Origin: Alitta virens
Lineage: Eukaryota; Annelida; Polychaeta; Phyllodocida; Nereididae
Length of the DNA: 64,000 nucleotides
Direction of reading: 5' to 3'
NCBI GenBank assembly: GCA_932294295.1
Contig: OW028586.1
Location: 8,647,701-8,711,700, forward strand
Positions 22,809 to 33,216 of the stretch are shown piece after piece (position 1 is the first letter of the stretch; each line of letters begins with the position of its first letter). The notes below the pieces were generated by a model. It searched no databases. It worked only from the letters and a program-made list of their open reading frames with translations, and was not told where the DNA came from. Position numbers and translations under genes: made by a program.

Positions 22809-23855
22809 CTAAGCGCTTTCACTCACTTTGGTTGTCTTTGTGACAGAAGTTTGACGATTAGGCTTTTGAACACTACAGCCAAACATGTCACGGATTTCGT
22901 TTCTGAACTTTGTACCGGTAAGGCAGTAGATGTAGAAATTGATGCAGTGGTTCATGTTTGCAAGAACTACACTGCATGCCCAGAAAAGATAGCTGTTTGG
23001 ACTGCCCAAATCGTTTGCCATCCTTTCAAAAAATGAGATATTGTAAGGCAAGGTACAAGCGACAAATCCAAAAGAAATTCCAAGCAACATGGCCGTCATT
23101 CCTGACATGTCGCTCGAATCAGAACCGGCTGTTTGAGACCTCATCCTGTTCGCTTGGACGAGACGATAGATGATGGAGATGTTGGCACCAAGCATAAGTA
23201 GAAATGGAACCAACGAGTAAATGCAAAGATCGTATGAAGGCCATATCCTATTCATGAAGTAGGTGATTCGAGTTACTGGTGGGATGGCGCAAAAATAGTT
23301 GAGGACATTCCCATTTATGTCGGTCACTGAACCAGCCACCATCACAACAGGAATGAAACCATACAGAGCATATATAGTGACAAGAACAACAGCTACTGCA
23401 ATTTTAGCTCTTCGATGAGTAATCAGAGATGAAGCTCTGTGAGGAAAGTTTACCCCGATAAAACGCTCTAAAACAATAAGAACCAAAACCCAAACTGCAA
23501 ATGATTTTCCGGCAAAGTAGAAATAACCCTGTGCTCGACATCTGCCACTCGTGCTATAGGGTACACTACTTCCACCTAGTTCGAGAATGGCCTCGGGCAC
23601 TAAAGTCACTAACACCATAAACGTATCGGCCATTGCCAACGCTCGGAATAAAAATGAAGTCACACTGTCTCTCATAGACTTACGAGAAAATACAAGCATT
23701 ATCATTAAATTACCAAACAAAGCAATAGTAAGTTGAATGGGTGAATAATATTTAAATATTATAGATGCAATTTTGTATTGGATAGGAGACCTCCTAACAG
23801 GTTTAGTCTCTGTTGTGGACCAGTTTCCTATAGTTGAAAGCTCCAGTTCTTCCAT
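22809..23855 (-). CDS. Class A (rhodopsin-type) G-protein-coupled receptor, peptide-receptor-like, 348 aa
   Basis: An intact coding exon for a seven-helix plasma-membrane receptor. Helix 1 contains GNLMIML (N49 at the conserved GN position), helix 2 LAMAD (D77), and a Cys at 106 before helix 3 that would pair with the Cys in NYFCAIPP of loop 2. The DRY motif at the end of helix 3 is ERF (130-132). Helix 6 has CTLPYNISFF. Helix 7 ends NHCINFYIYCLTG, so NPxxY is NFxxY. Such variants are common in expanded invertebrate orphan receptors of the FMRFamide/TRH/GHSR-like branch. An N-glycosylation site NWS is at residue 11. The ligand cannot be assigned. Confidence 0.9.
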   Translation of the reverse strand: MEELELSTIGNWSTTETKPVRRSPIQYKIASIIFKYYSPIQLTIALFGNLMIMLVFSRKSMRDSVTSFLFRALAMADTFMVLVTLVPEAILELGGSSVPYSTSGRCRAQGYFYFAGKSFAVWVLVLIVLERFIGVNFPHRASSLITHRRAKIAVAVVLVTIYALYGFIPVVMVAGSVTDINGNVLNYFCAIPPVTRITYFMNRIWPSYDLCIYSLVPFLLMLGANISIIYRLVQANRMRSQTAGSDSSDMSGMTAMLLGISFGFVACTLPYNISFFERMANDLGSPNSYLFWACSVVLANMNHCINFYIYCLTGTKFRNEIRDMFGCSVQKPNRQTSVTKTTKVSESA

Positions 23856-23941
23856 GATTAGATATTATATTATATTGGCAAATAAAGCCAGTAATTAAAA
23901 GAAATTGGAGTTTTATGGATAAAATACTGGTTTCTATAGGA

Positions 23942-24029
23942 CTGAAAAAAAAAAGAAGATAACATTTTGAACATAGACAAAATTTTAAATATAGATATCA
24001 ATTTTACGAAACCAAAATCCGAAACGTAC
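23942..24029 (-). other. 5'UTR intron of the GPCR gene
   Basis: On the minus strand, GACAAGAG then GTACGT (donor at 24029) and a long T tract ending TTTCAG (acceptor at 23942) define an 88-base intron upstream of the start codon. Such a 5'UTR intron is common in single-coding-exon GPCR genes. Confidence 0.65.
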
Positions 24030-24082
24030 CTCTTGTCATCTGGTTGAAGAGTAATTGCAACTAATCAGTGAAGTGACTGAAT

Positions 24083-24103
24083 CTTATATATACCTTATAT
24101 ATA
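24083..24103 (-). promoter_or_regulatory. Tandem TATA boxes of the GPCR gene
   Basis: TATATATAAG occurs twice on the minus strand (24094-24103 and 24083-24092), about 55-75 bases before the predicted 5'UTR donor at 24029. That leaves room for a short first exon. Confidence 0.55.
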
Positions 24104-24468
24104 GTCTCATACAGCCTTTTTGAGAAACAACAGTCACTTAAAAAATCCAATCAGAGACTTTATTGCTGCACAATTACAGTTTTTATGATTCAATATCAAT
24201 CAAACTAGTCCTGGCCCTGCCCACTTTATGACTTTATCTGGTCTTTTTGTCGAATGATTATGATTCGATCAATTTCAGGGGAGGAGCAAATCAGTAAAGG
24301 AGGAATGCATCCCACTTCCCTAAACTTACATTTACATAACATTCCTGTAATATATTACCTTGTTTGCTAAGAAGATATCTTGACATAACTATAATATTGC
24401 CTTTATGACTTATGCATGTAAATGTTCTACTCTGAGGCTCATAAAATGTATGTAGTCAACCTTCAAAG

Positions 24469-24540
24469 CAGAGAATCGAACTCAGGACCTGAAGATCTTG
24501 GAGCGGACCTCATGCCATAACCACGAGACTATAGTAGGTC
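24469..24540 (-). repeat. tRNA-derived SINE head
   Basis: Minus-strand reading gives TAGTCTCGTGGTTATGGCATG (A-box-like) and CCTGAGTTCGATTCTC (B box) at tRNA spacing. The acceptor stem does not pair, so this is not called as a tRNA gene. Confidence 0.5.
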
Positions 24541-25049
24541 AACCAGTTGTAGGTTTTCCTTCAATATGAATTCAGGATATATCAACTCTCGAAAAACATG
24601 GATATGCCACTGAAACGTCCGTGGATAAAGAATACACCATATTCATAACCATCCATTGATCAAAATTACTGATATTATAAATTGTTTACGTTATTGTTCT
24701 CTAAGAACCGACCAAGATTGGACGGAATATTATTGGAAAGGTTCCATATAATCGAAAGAGAATTTTATTACCAATAGCAATGTAATTATTGCTTTTCAGT
24801 AAATTTATTATCTATATTCAGTAGATTTTTTTTTATAGTTTTTTTATAGCTTTTATCAAATCAATCAATTACCTGACACACTTTGCCCACACTGAGATCT
24901 GTAGGTAACTGAGAATTATTCAATAATTCAACCACGCCCACGGCACGGAAGATTTTCATTGGTCATGACTTTCAGGTTAAACCTTGGAATTTCAAAGGAA
25001 TTATTATTAGATTTGGACAAATTTTGCTGAAAGATAGACAATCCCTCAC

Positions 25050-25400
25050 AGAACAAGATGGTGGGTCAACATTGGGTCAGTAAGCCCAGCTACATTCGGT
25101 CAACATGCTTACTAGACAGTGTGTCACCATTGGGCTGAAATTTGGCCAACATTTGGCAACCAGTGGTCAGATTCGGCTGACATTGGGCCAACATCAGTCC
25201 ATAAAGTTGGCCAGTGAGCCAACATTGGGCCAACCAGACATTGGGCTAATATCGGGCCAATCAGTCAGCCAACATGATGATGGATCGGTGTGGGTTTATT
25301 GTCTGTTATCACTCAACAGGGTCTCAATCGATAGGCCAATCTAGAGTCTTTCTCAACTCTCTGGGGGATATTCAGCCTTGAACATGGTGTCCATCACATG
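25050..25400. repeat. Degenerate CAACATTGGGCC repeats and a SINE fragment
   Basis: From 25065 to 25275 about ten imperfect copies of a CAACATTGGGCCAA-like unit occur. At 25343-25395, TCTTTCTCAACTCTCTGGGG matches part of the SINE at 53585-53873 (CTTTCTCAACTCCCTGGGG). Confidence 0.6.
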
Positions 25401-26828
25401 GGCCTAAAGATGACCTAAAATGGATTTTTTTTATCATCAAAGTGTTAGAATAGTTGCAAACAAACTTTCACCAATCACACTGCCATTGTGTGATTTTAAA
25501 ACCCTAAAAATGCATATTTTGAGTAATTCTCCTGCTTAAACTTTTGGCCATGCCACACGCAGTGCCCTCTTGTGAGCCAGTGACGTCACATCAGGATGTC
25601 CTATGAAGATCAGTGAAGTTAGCTACCCGAACCTAGCTACCTGACAGCTACCCAGCAGCTACCCGAAGATGTAAAGTTAGCTACCCGAACCCAGCTACCT
25701 GACAGCTACCTGGCAGCTACCTGAATATGTAAAGTTGGCTACCTGAGTCCAGCTACCCGACAGCTACCTGGCAGCTACCCGAACTTTCCATGTATACAAC
25801 TCAAAAACCGTCAAACGTGATTTTTCCGTTTTTGTGCCAAAAAATACTTAGGGCAAAGGTTTACGTTCTAGAATTTTTTGAGCACATCTAAGATGTGATA
25901 AATCAAAAAAATTGAAAAAATGACGTTTTTTTAATGAAACGGAAACGGTAACTTTTTGGAGTATACGGTTGAGAAAGCGCCAGTAGAAAACAAAAATTAA
26001 CTTTTGTGTCTAACTTTTAGCATAGACAAAACTAGTCTTTACAACCCTTAAAGGGGTCAAATTCAGCAGTACTTTCGAGTAGCTGCCAGGTAGCTGGAAT
26101 TTGGCTCGCCTCTTTTTTGCCACCCTCTCGCAAACGGTTTCACGGATCCTTACTGTTTTTGACACAAAGATACATTCAGCAGAGGTCTACATTTTTTGGA
26201 GTATCCGGTTGAGAAGGGCCCGTAGACAAAACAATCTTTTGTGTGTAACATTTAGCATACACAGAACTGGTTCTCTCTCTTTGATATTCATACTCTGGTT
26301 AATATATTTTTTCCTACATCTTGATGCATTGTGTAGTTCTGCAGTCACTCTAAAGCCCCGTTCCCACATAGCCGAGTTACTCGTAGTCAACTCGTAGTAT
26401 TACGTAACACGCCTCTCGGGCCCAACTCTTACTAAACTCTGCGATTACTCCTCGCACTCGTGAGATGCTCGGCGAGAAACTCCTGAGTCTCGTAGCGAAC
26501 TCGTGAGATTTGGAGCCGAGTTTGCCGAGTCTCCCGAGTATGCCGTGCTGCACGGCACACTCGGCGGATTTTCAGGAGTTTCAAAATCTTGGTCATGTCT
26601 CGCCGAGTTACTCCTCGAACTCGCCGAGTTACTCCTCGAACTCGGCGAGTTACTCGGCGCTATTTTCGCTCGTATTACACTCGGGGGGATGTTCAGGAGT
26701 GCGAGGAGTAACTCGGCGAGTTGTAGGAGTAACTCACCGAGTTGTAGGAGTAACTCGGCGAGTAACTCGTCGAGTTCTACCTTTAGTACATGCATCATCA
26801 GCGTAGGGGATCGTATATAATATAAAAG

Positions 26829-27490
26829 GCCGCTGCTCCTATAATATTAGTCCGATTTTCGTCAAATAAAGATTGTTTTGTAGTATAATTCATAGTGACT
26901 CCAGGTATTTTCGGATTGACAATAAACCAAATATTAAGCGAGATATTCGTCTGAGAAGGCGGTTGTCTGGCGGCGGCTGCTGCTCCATTTATATTATTCC
27001 GATTTTCGTCAAATAAATATTGTTTTGTAGTATAATTCATAGTGACTCCATAGGTATTTTCGGATTGAAAATAGACCAAATACTAAGCGAGATATTCGTC
27101 TGAGAATGTAGCTAGGTTGGCGGAGGCAAACAGTGGTGCTCTCGCAGACGTCCGCGCCCGGACTGTATCAATGCAGGTAAGGCTGAGCGCTACTTTAAAA
27201 GACTGCTGCTCCCCTAATATTAGTCCGATTCTCGTCAAATAAGACTGCATTTTAGTATAGTTCACACTGATTCCATACGTGTTTTCGGATCGAAAATATA
27301 CCAAATATTAAGCGAGATATTCGTCTGAGAAGGCGGTTGTCTGGCGGCGGCTGCTGCTCCATTTATATTATTCCGATTTTCGTCAAATAAATATTGAATT
27401 ATAGTCGAGTTCATACTTATTCCACACAGATTTTCAGATTGAAAATAGACCAAATATTAAGCGAGATATTCGTCTGAGAAGGCAGGTAGT
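26829..27490. repeat. Tandem array of about 140-bp units (four copies; a fifth at 28245-28390)
   Basis: Each unit has TCCGATTTTCGTCAAATAAA, then TAGTATAATTCATAGTGACTCC-like and AAATATTAAGCGAGATATTC blocks, then GTCTGAGAAGGCGG. Units begin near 26829, 26975, 27205 and 27345. A fifth copy lies at 28245-28390 and a reverse copy at 60540-60610. The frames over it are not genes. Confidence 0.8.
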
Positions 27491-27632
27491 CTGGCGGCGG
27501 CAAGGTGCTCTGTGTATGGCCCTGACTTGAATGGTGTAGTCAATATTTTTGACTATTTTATATACATTGTTTGGATGAGCTTTATTGCAATTCATTTCTA
27601 CTCATTCTGCCAACTGCCATGACTGTTATGTC

Positions 27633-27910
27633 AATTGCTATTAGCATTTTGAATGATACAAAGAATGGGTGTAGAGCATACAGCAAATTCAATACATGTG
27701 TCAATTGCCTAATTGCCTAAATTGGGGTTCTTTGACCTGTCATTTCATGGTTTGTTCAAAGATGACACAGTAATTGCTATTAGCATTTTGAATGATACAA
27801 AGAATTGGTGTAGAGCATACAGCAAATTCAATACATGTGTCAATTGCCTAATTGCCTAAATTGGGGTTTTTTGACCTGTCATTTCATGGTTTGTTCAAAG
27901 ATGACACAGT
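27633..27910. repeat. Near-perfect tandem duplication, period 140 bp
   Basis: ATTGCTATTAGCATTTTGAA starts at 27633 and again at 27773. The two copies differ at only about two positions through GATGACACAGTAAT. High identity implies a recent duplication within the nested element. Confidence 0.9.
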
Positions 27911-30900
27911 AATATGACATTGTCTTGATTGTCATTCACAATTACAAAAATATGTAATTGCTTTCATTAATTAAAAGCAATATATTTAATTGTAATTACC
28001 AGGCAATGATTATATTTGTATAACTTTCTTATATTTTTGTGTTAATTTGAATCTTATTGTGATATTATGATCAGTATAAATTTGTGTATATTTTGTAAAA
28101 TTTAAATCTAATATTGATATTGTAATTAGTATTTGTGATTTGATCTGTGATTTTATTTGCTATATTTAATTTACTTATACTGGTGCTCCCTGAAGCGTCC
28201 GCGCCCAGACTGTATTAATGCAGAAAGCTGAGCGCTTCTTTAAAAAGCTACTGCTCCCTTAATATTAGTCCGATTTTCGTCAAATAAAGATTGTTTTGTA
28301 GTATAATTCATAGTGACTCCATAGGTTTTTTAAGCGATAATAAATATTAAGCGAGATATTCATCTGAGAGTGCAGGTAGGCTGGCGTCGGCCTATCATTC
28401 GATGGGTGACTCGTCGCTGTCGTAGACACCTTGCTTCACCCGGCGAGTTACTCCTGGTACTCGGCGAGTTACTCCTGGTACTCGGCGAGTTACTCCTGGT
28501 ACTCGGCGATTTACTCCTCTAACTCGCCGACACTCTCCTCGAGATCGTTCACTAATTGGCTGCAACTCGGCGAGTCACTCCTGGTACTCGGCGAGTCGCT
28601 CGCTGAACCCGCCGAGTAACTCGGTGAGTAATTCGGCGAGTAATTCGGCGAGTCACTCCTGGTCACTTTTTCCGCAAAAATTCGTCGCCAACTCCTCGAA
28701 TTTTGGGTGTTACGTAATTTTTGTTATTACTACGAGTTGACTACGAGTAACTCGGCTATGTGGGAACGGGGCTTTAGTAAAGAAGTACAGCTACTTTTAC
28801 AGACAATTAGAAAATCCATAATGAATAAATTTATTTATTTTCTGGATTTTCTTTGTGTGAAAAGTAAGAAAAGCCAAATTTGATCTGATGCATAAGACTT
28901 TAGCTCCCCTGGTGGATGCATTTGGTAACTACCTTTGGTACCTTAAAAATTCTCAATTATTTTCATCTTCTTAATTATAGTGAATGCAAATGCAAGTATG
29001 TACTTTTAAAAACACATTTAAATGCAAATGCATTTGCTTTTTTTCAAATGTAATACACCTCAAAAAAGCATTAAGATATATATAAGTATAAAATTAAAGA
29101 GATTTAAAAATGGAAGTGGCCAACTATAGTGATGATTAGGAATTTCCACTGAATTATATTATTATATTATCCCTCTATAATCAAATCATTGTGGTAAAGA
29201 TGCTTATGTAATATTCTCACTCATTCATTAATAAATGCCAAATAATTTTGCAGTGAACGCAATTTTATGTTTAGGTAATGTTTAACAATATTTAATTATT
29301 GTGTAGTATTCAAGTATTGCACCTGATATTTTACTAAGTTTCACTGGGTGATTAAACAAAGCCCACATGTTTGGCAAAATAGAGGTCTAAACCTAGGACA
29401 TTTTCTAGGTCAATTACATGTACCATCTAGGTCCATTATATATGTTTTGATGAGCCCCTATTGTTAGGAATTACATAAGAAAGGGTGACAGTAAGTAGGG
29501 AAATTCCTTGTGTTCAGATTTAGCATGACTTAATTGACCTTTGAAAAAATAGCTTAAGAATTATAATTTTAAATATTAGTTATTTAACCTCTTTGTACAG
29601 AGAGAAATTGCCTCAAAACATACCATAAAATAAATAGTTAAAATCAGATAAAATGCATCATTTTAAATGAGATAAGACAAATAATATTTGCATTTTTACC
29701 TAACCCTGAAGTTTAGCGGGGGAGTATCGCATTGTGGCTTAGTATGTAGGCAAACATAGCTGTGCGACAGCTTCTCAATGTTTTTGGGCTGTAATTTTAT
29801 CCTACGCTGGCATTATTCACCGATCACATTGACTTGAAACGTCAGAAGAGGTTCTTGCCGCGAGATGCAGTCCTCCAAAAATGGCGGGAAATGCTATCTA
29901 TCTATAACCACTTTTCATGGGGCCAAATCTAAAGCATATCCATTTTAGAGGTATTAACTTGAACAGTTTTTAAGATATAATCATTTAAAAACTGCATTTC
30001 ATATGACGTTGCCAAAACGAGTGCAAAAAATGGCTAAATCTTAACTTCTTCTTTGATTTTTCTAGCCAAAATGAGAAGGGATATTGATCTAAAATTTTGC
30101 TCACCTCCTATAAACTAATGTAGCTTTGCCTCAGAATTTTTTAAGGCAAATCTGAGATGGTCAGGTTGGAGGCATTTGTTGAATTGACATGGAATGACTC
30201 CAATGCATCAAGATGTAGGAAAAAATATATTAACCAGAGTATGAATATCCAAGAGAGTGGACCAGTTCTGTGTATGCTAAATTTTACACAAAAAAGATTG
30301 TTTTGTTTCATAACAGCGCTATCTCAACCGGACACTCCAAAAAGTTACCATTTCCGTTACGGTAAAAACATCATTTTTAATTTTTTTTGATTTATCACAT
30401 CTTAGACGTGCTCGGAAAATTCCGAAAAAATTCTAGAACGTAAACCTTTGCCCTAAGTATCTTTTGGCGCAAAAACAGAAAAATCAGGTTTGACCCTTTA
30501 TCGAGGAATATGCGATAGCGAAGCTAGCTACCCGGCAGCTACCCGAATCTAAGGCCTAATTACACCCACTTAACGGGTGCACAGGTCAGTTTTACATATT
30601 GCAAAAGTTAGATACAAAAGTTAATTTTTTTTTTTTACCGGTACTGTCCCAGCCGGTCAAACGGTAAATTTACAATCGCAGCTACGGCAGAAGAGGTAGT
30701 TTCTTAGTTTTTATGATATTTAAGAGCTGTAACGCTTCAGAAAATTCTGGAAAAATTCTAAAATGTAGACCCCTACCTAATGTATCTTTGTGTCAAAAAC
30801 GGTAAAGATCCGTGAAACCGTTTGCGAGAGGGTGGCAGAAAAGAGGCGAGCCAAATTCCAGCTACCTGGCAGCTACCCCTTTAAGGGTTGTAAAGACCAG

Positions 30901-31343
30901 TTTTGTCTATGCTAAAAGTTAGACACAAAAGTTAATATTTGTTTTCTACCGGCACTTTCTCAACCGGATACTCCAAAAAGTTACCGTTTCCGTTATGGTA
31001 AAAAACGTCATTTTTTCAATTTTTTGATTTATCACATCTTAGACGTGCTCGAAAAATTCCGAAAAAATTCTAGAACATAAACCTTTGCCCTAAGTATCTT
31101 TTGGCGCAAAAACGGAAAAATCATGTTTGACCGTTTTTTAGTTATATACATGGAAATTTCGGGTAGCTGCCAGGTAGCTGTCGGGTAGCTGGACTCAGGT
31201 AGCCAACTTTATATATTCAGGTAGCTGCCAGGTAGCTGTCAGGTAGCTGGGTTCGGGAAGCTAACTTTACATCTTCGGGTAGCTGCTGGGTAGCTGTCAG
31301 GTAGCTAGGTTCGGGTAGCCAACTTCACTGATCTGTCCTATGA

Positions 31344-33020
31344 TTCCTGTGAGCAGCAGCCAGGCAAAAGCAGTGTCATAAGGCTACAATACATGCTCCC
31401 CACAATATACTCATTCATAAATGCTCCCTTAACTATAAAAATTATTGCAAAACTATAACAATTCTAGGAAGTTTCCATTAGTGTCTTTGAGCATGCTCAT
31501 CTGCAGCTGCTCTTGCAACAGGCCACTTTAGGCCAAGTATTTAAGCCCCACCCAGCCTCCCTCTAGGCACTGAAGGCTGATAGGAGAGGGCTGCTGGAGA
31601 GATGTAGAGCCAGGGCAGGACTGCAGCAGAGAGTTCTGGCTATTTAGTTAAGTATTCTTAGTGAAGGCTTAGTGTAGACTCGACGTGTAATCATTTGGAC
31701 TTTGTGGGGAACACAATAAACCATTCAACTTTATTCTTGACTTCATCTTCATTTAACATCATGTTGGATTGTACTAAGGCTTCAGATCCTGAGCCTCACT
31801 GCCAAGCTAATAACTTTATTCAACAAGAGAAGCTTTAGTATAACAGCAATAATGCTGGGCTGCAGCATCCTTACATCTGGTCACACCTCGGTGATTCCCA
31901 GGCACTTGACCCCTGGTCAGGACAATTATTTCCTGATGTGACATCATGCATATTTAACTGGAGAATGTCAACTTTAAAGTCAGTTTCTTAACCGGTTAAC
32001 CTACTGTAGGCTGGATATTTGTATTTTAGGGTATATTCTTCCATGTGGCTCCAAAAACTAAAAAAGTGCAAATTTCATTTTAGGGCACCCTTAAGAACTC
32101 ACACTAGTGCCACCACTGTGGGTGCCTAATGCCCAATACCCATTCCATGGGGGAATTTGGCAGACTCTTTGTTCCATTCTATCTAGCTGAAAATCGAAGC
32201 TGCCTATATATAGGCAGTTATGGCTACTGTAGATTGCTTATTAGAAGCGAAGTCAGGTTAAATTCTAAGACCGCGCGAACGCACTGAATTCTGGGTACGC
32301 GTGACGTCATCTCCATTGACTCGAAGAACCAAAAATAGATGCGAAGTAAAATGATCAGTTGCTGGTGACCAATGTACCAATAATATGACCTCGGAATCTA
32401 GACCATATGTTCACCAAGTAGTGCACGCCACTGTCAAATTAATATCTCATGCCCAGATTTTAACCTTGCCCTTCTGCCAAGCTTTGATCTTAACTACTAG
32501 ACCAACTCGTAGTATGTGTGCAATATGCTTCACAAATGGACTAGAGAATGGTAGGTGGGTCTTATACTGGCCTCAGCTGAGACCCTCAGTGCCAGGTACA
32601 CATACGTTTTGGATTAACGTCACATGCCATCAGGTGTGCATTTTCATATTTCTCACTGCAGGAAAATCTCTACAATGAATGAATTTTAACGACATGTGAA
32701 GGTCGCAAAAGAACGATGTCAACACATGTAACAAATATTTAATTACTTGAATGAAAATTACATGCTAGCAAGTCAGCATTTTAGTCTAAAATCAGATAAC
32801 TAAAGAAAGTGGAACCCAACTCAATCTAAGGACCACCTGATTTTAACACCACTTCACTGGTTTCCTACTGTCTTCACATGTAATTAATTGATCATAGAAC
32901 TTTACTCACACTGTGAACGTGCCCTGATCTCTTTTTAAAAGTGATTTTACAAAACACTATAACATTAATTCAAAAGGTTGAGCCTAGATGACATGTAGAC
33001 TAACAACTACATTTTCAGTA
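31344..33020. other. Intergenic DNA; possible TE or LTR-like segment at 31500-31870
   Basis: 31500-31870 contains GTATTTAAGCCCC (TATA-like) and CACAATAAACCATTC (poly(A)-signal-like) at an LTR-like distance, but no terminal repeat pair or target duplication was found. The 97-codon frame at 32385-32678 resembles nothing known to me. Confidence 0.3.
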
Positions 33021-33024
33021 CCAC

Positions 33025-33030
33025 TTTATT
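33025..33030 (-). terminator. Poly(A) signal of the zinc-finger gene
   Basis: AATAAA on the minus strand, about 190 bases after the stop codon. Confidence 0.5.
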
Positions 33031-33216
33031 TCAGTACATGTAATAAATACAAAACAATAAATATCAAGCACTAAATATATCATTAACTTTGCGAATGGGA
33101 TCTGTCATAAAAAAGTCTCTATCCCCAATAAATCAATGAGATCATTCACATAACAAGACTGCTGTTGGATAAATAAACCATTAAGCACCTAACATAATAT
33201 ACACAATACAACTGCG

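Larger units (their letters stand above)
26351..28776. mobile_element. Nested TIR element with CTCGGCGAGTTACTCC arrays
   Basis: Element 26353-28774, ends AAGCCCCGTTCCCACATAGC and inverted GCTATGTGGGAACGGGGCTT, with TA on both sides. Subterminal arrays of CTCGGCGAGTTACTCCTGGTA-like units occur at about 26595-26780 and 28435-28675 in opposite overall orientation. It is inserted inside the larger element, so it is younger. The terminal TTCCCACATAG resembles the end of the Harbinger copy at 39117 (TTCTCACATAG). No transposase frame; the open frames over the arrays are repeat artefacts. Confidence 0.8.
25599..31343. mobile_element. Long-armed inverted-repeat transposon (hAT-type 8-bp duplication) hosting a nested element
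   Basis: The element spans 25607-31335 and is flanked by a perfect 8-bp direct repeat TCCTATGA (25599-25606 and 31336-31343). Ends read AGATCAGTGAAGTT and AACTTCACTGATCT. The left arm (25607 to about 26328) and right arm (about 30197-31335) are long inverted copies. Both carry tandem GCTACCCGACAGCTACCTGG-type units and a block with AAACCTTTGCCCTAAGTATC on one strand. The right arm has additional internal copies. The central unique part (28777-30190) is AT-rich without a transposase frame. The 8-bp duplication points to hAT or a related superfamily; autonomous relatives are not visible here. Confidence 0.85.

Noticed and set aside
24469..24540. A functional tRNA gene
   Set aside because: A and B boxes are recognisable but the acceptor stem does not pair. 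The same applies to the tRNA-like stretches at 5310, 16739, 53800-53873 and 54776.
26445..26820. Overlapping frames of about 100-117 aa on both strands with Leu/Ser repeats
   Set aside because: They arise from the CTCGGCGAGTTACTCC array of the nested transposon, which is stop-poor in several frames.
28435..28680. CRISPR-like regular repeats
   Set aside because: The units are contiguous with no unique spacers, lie in a transposon end and in animal DNA.
31500..31870. A solo LTR
   Set aside because: TATA-like and poly(A)-like signals are present, but no TG...CA boundary pair with a target duplication could be found.
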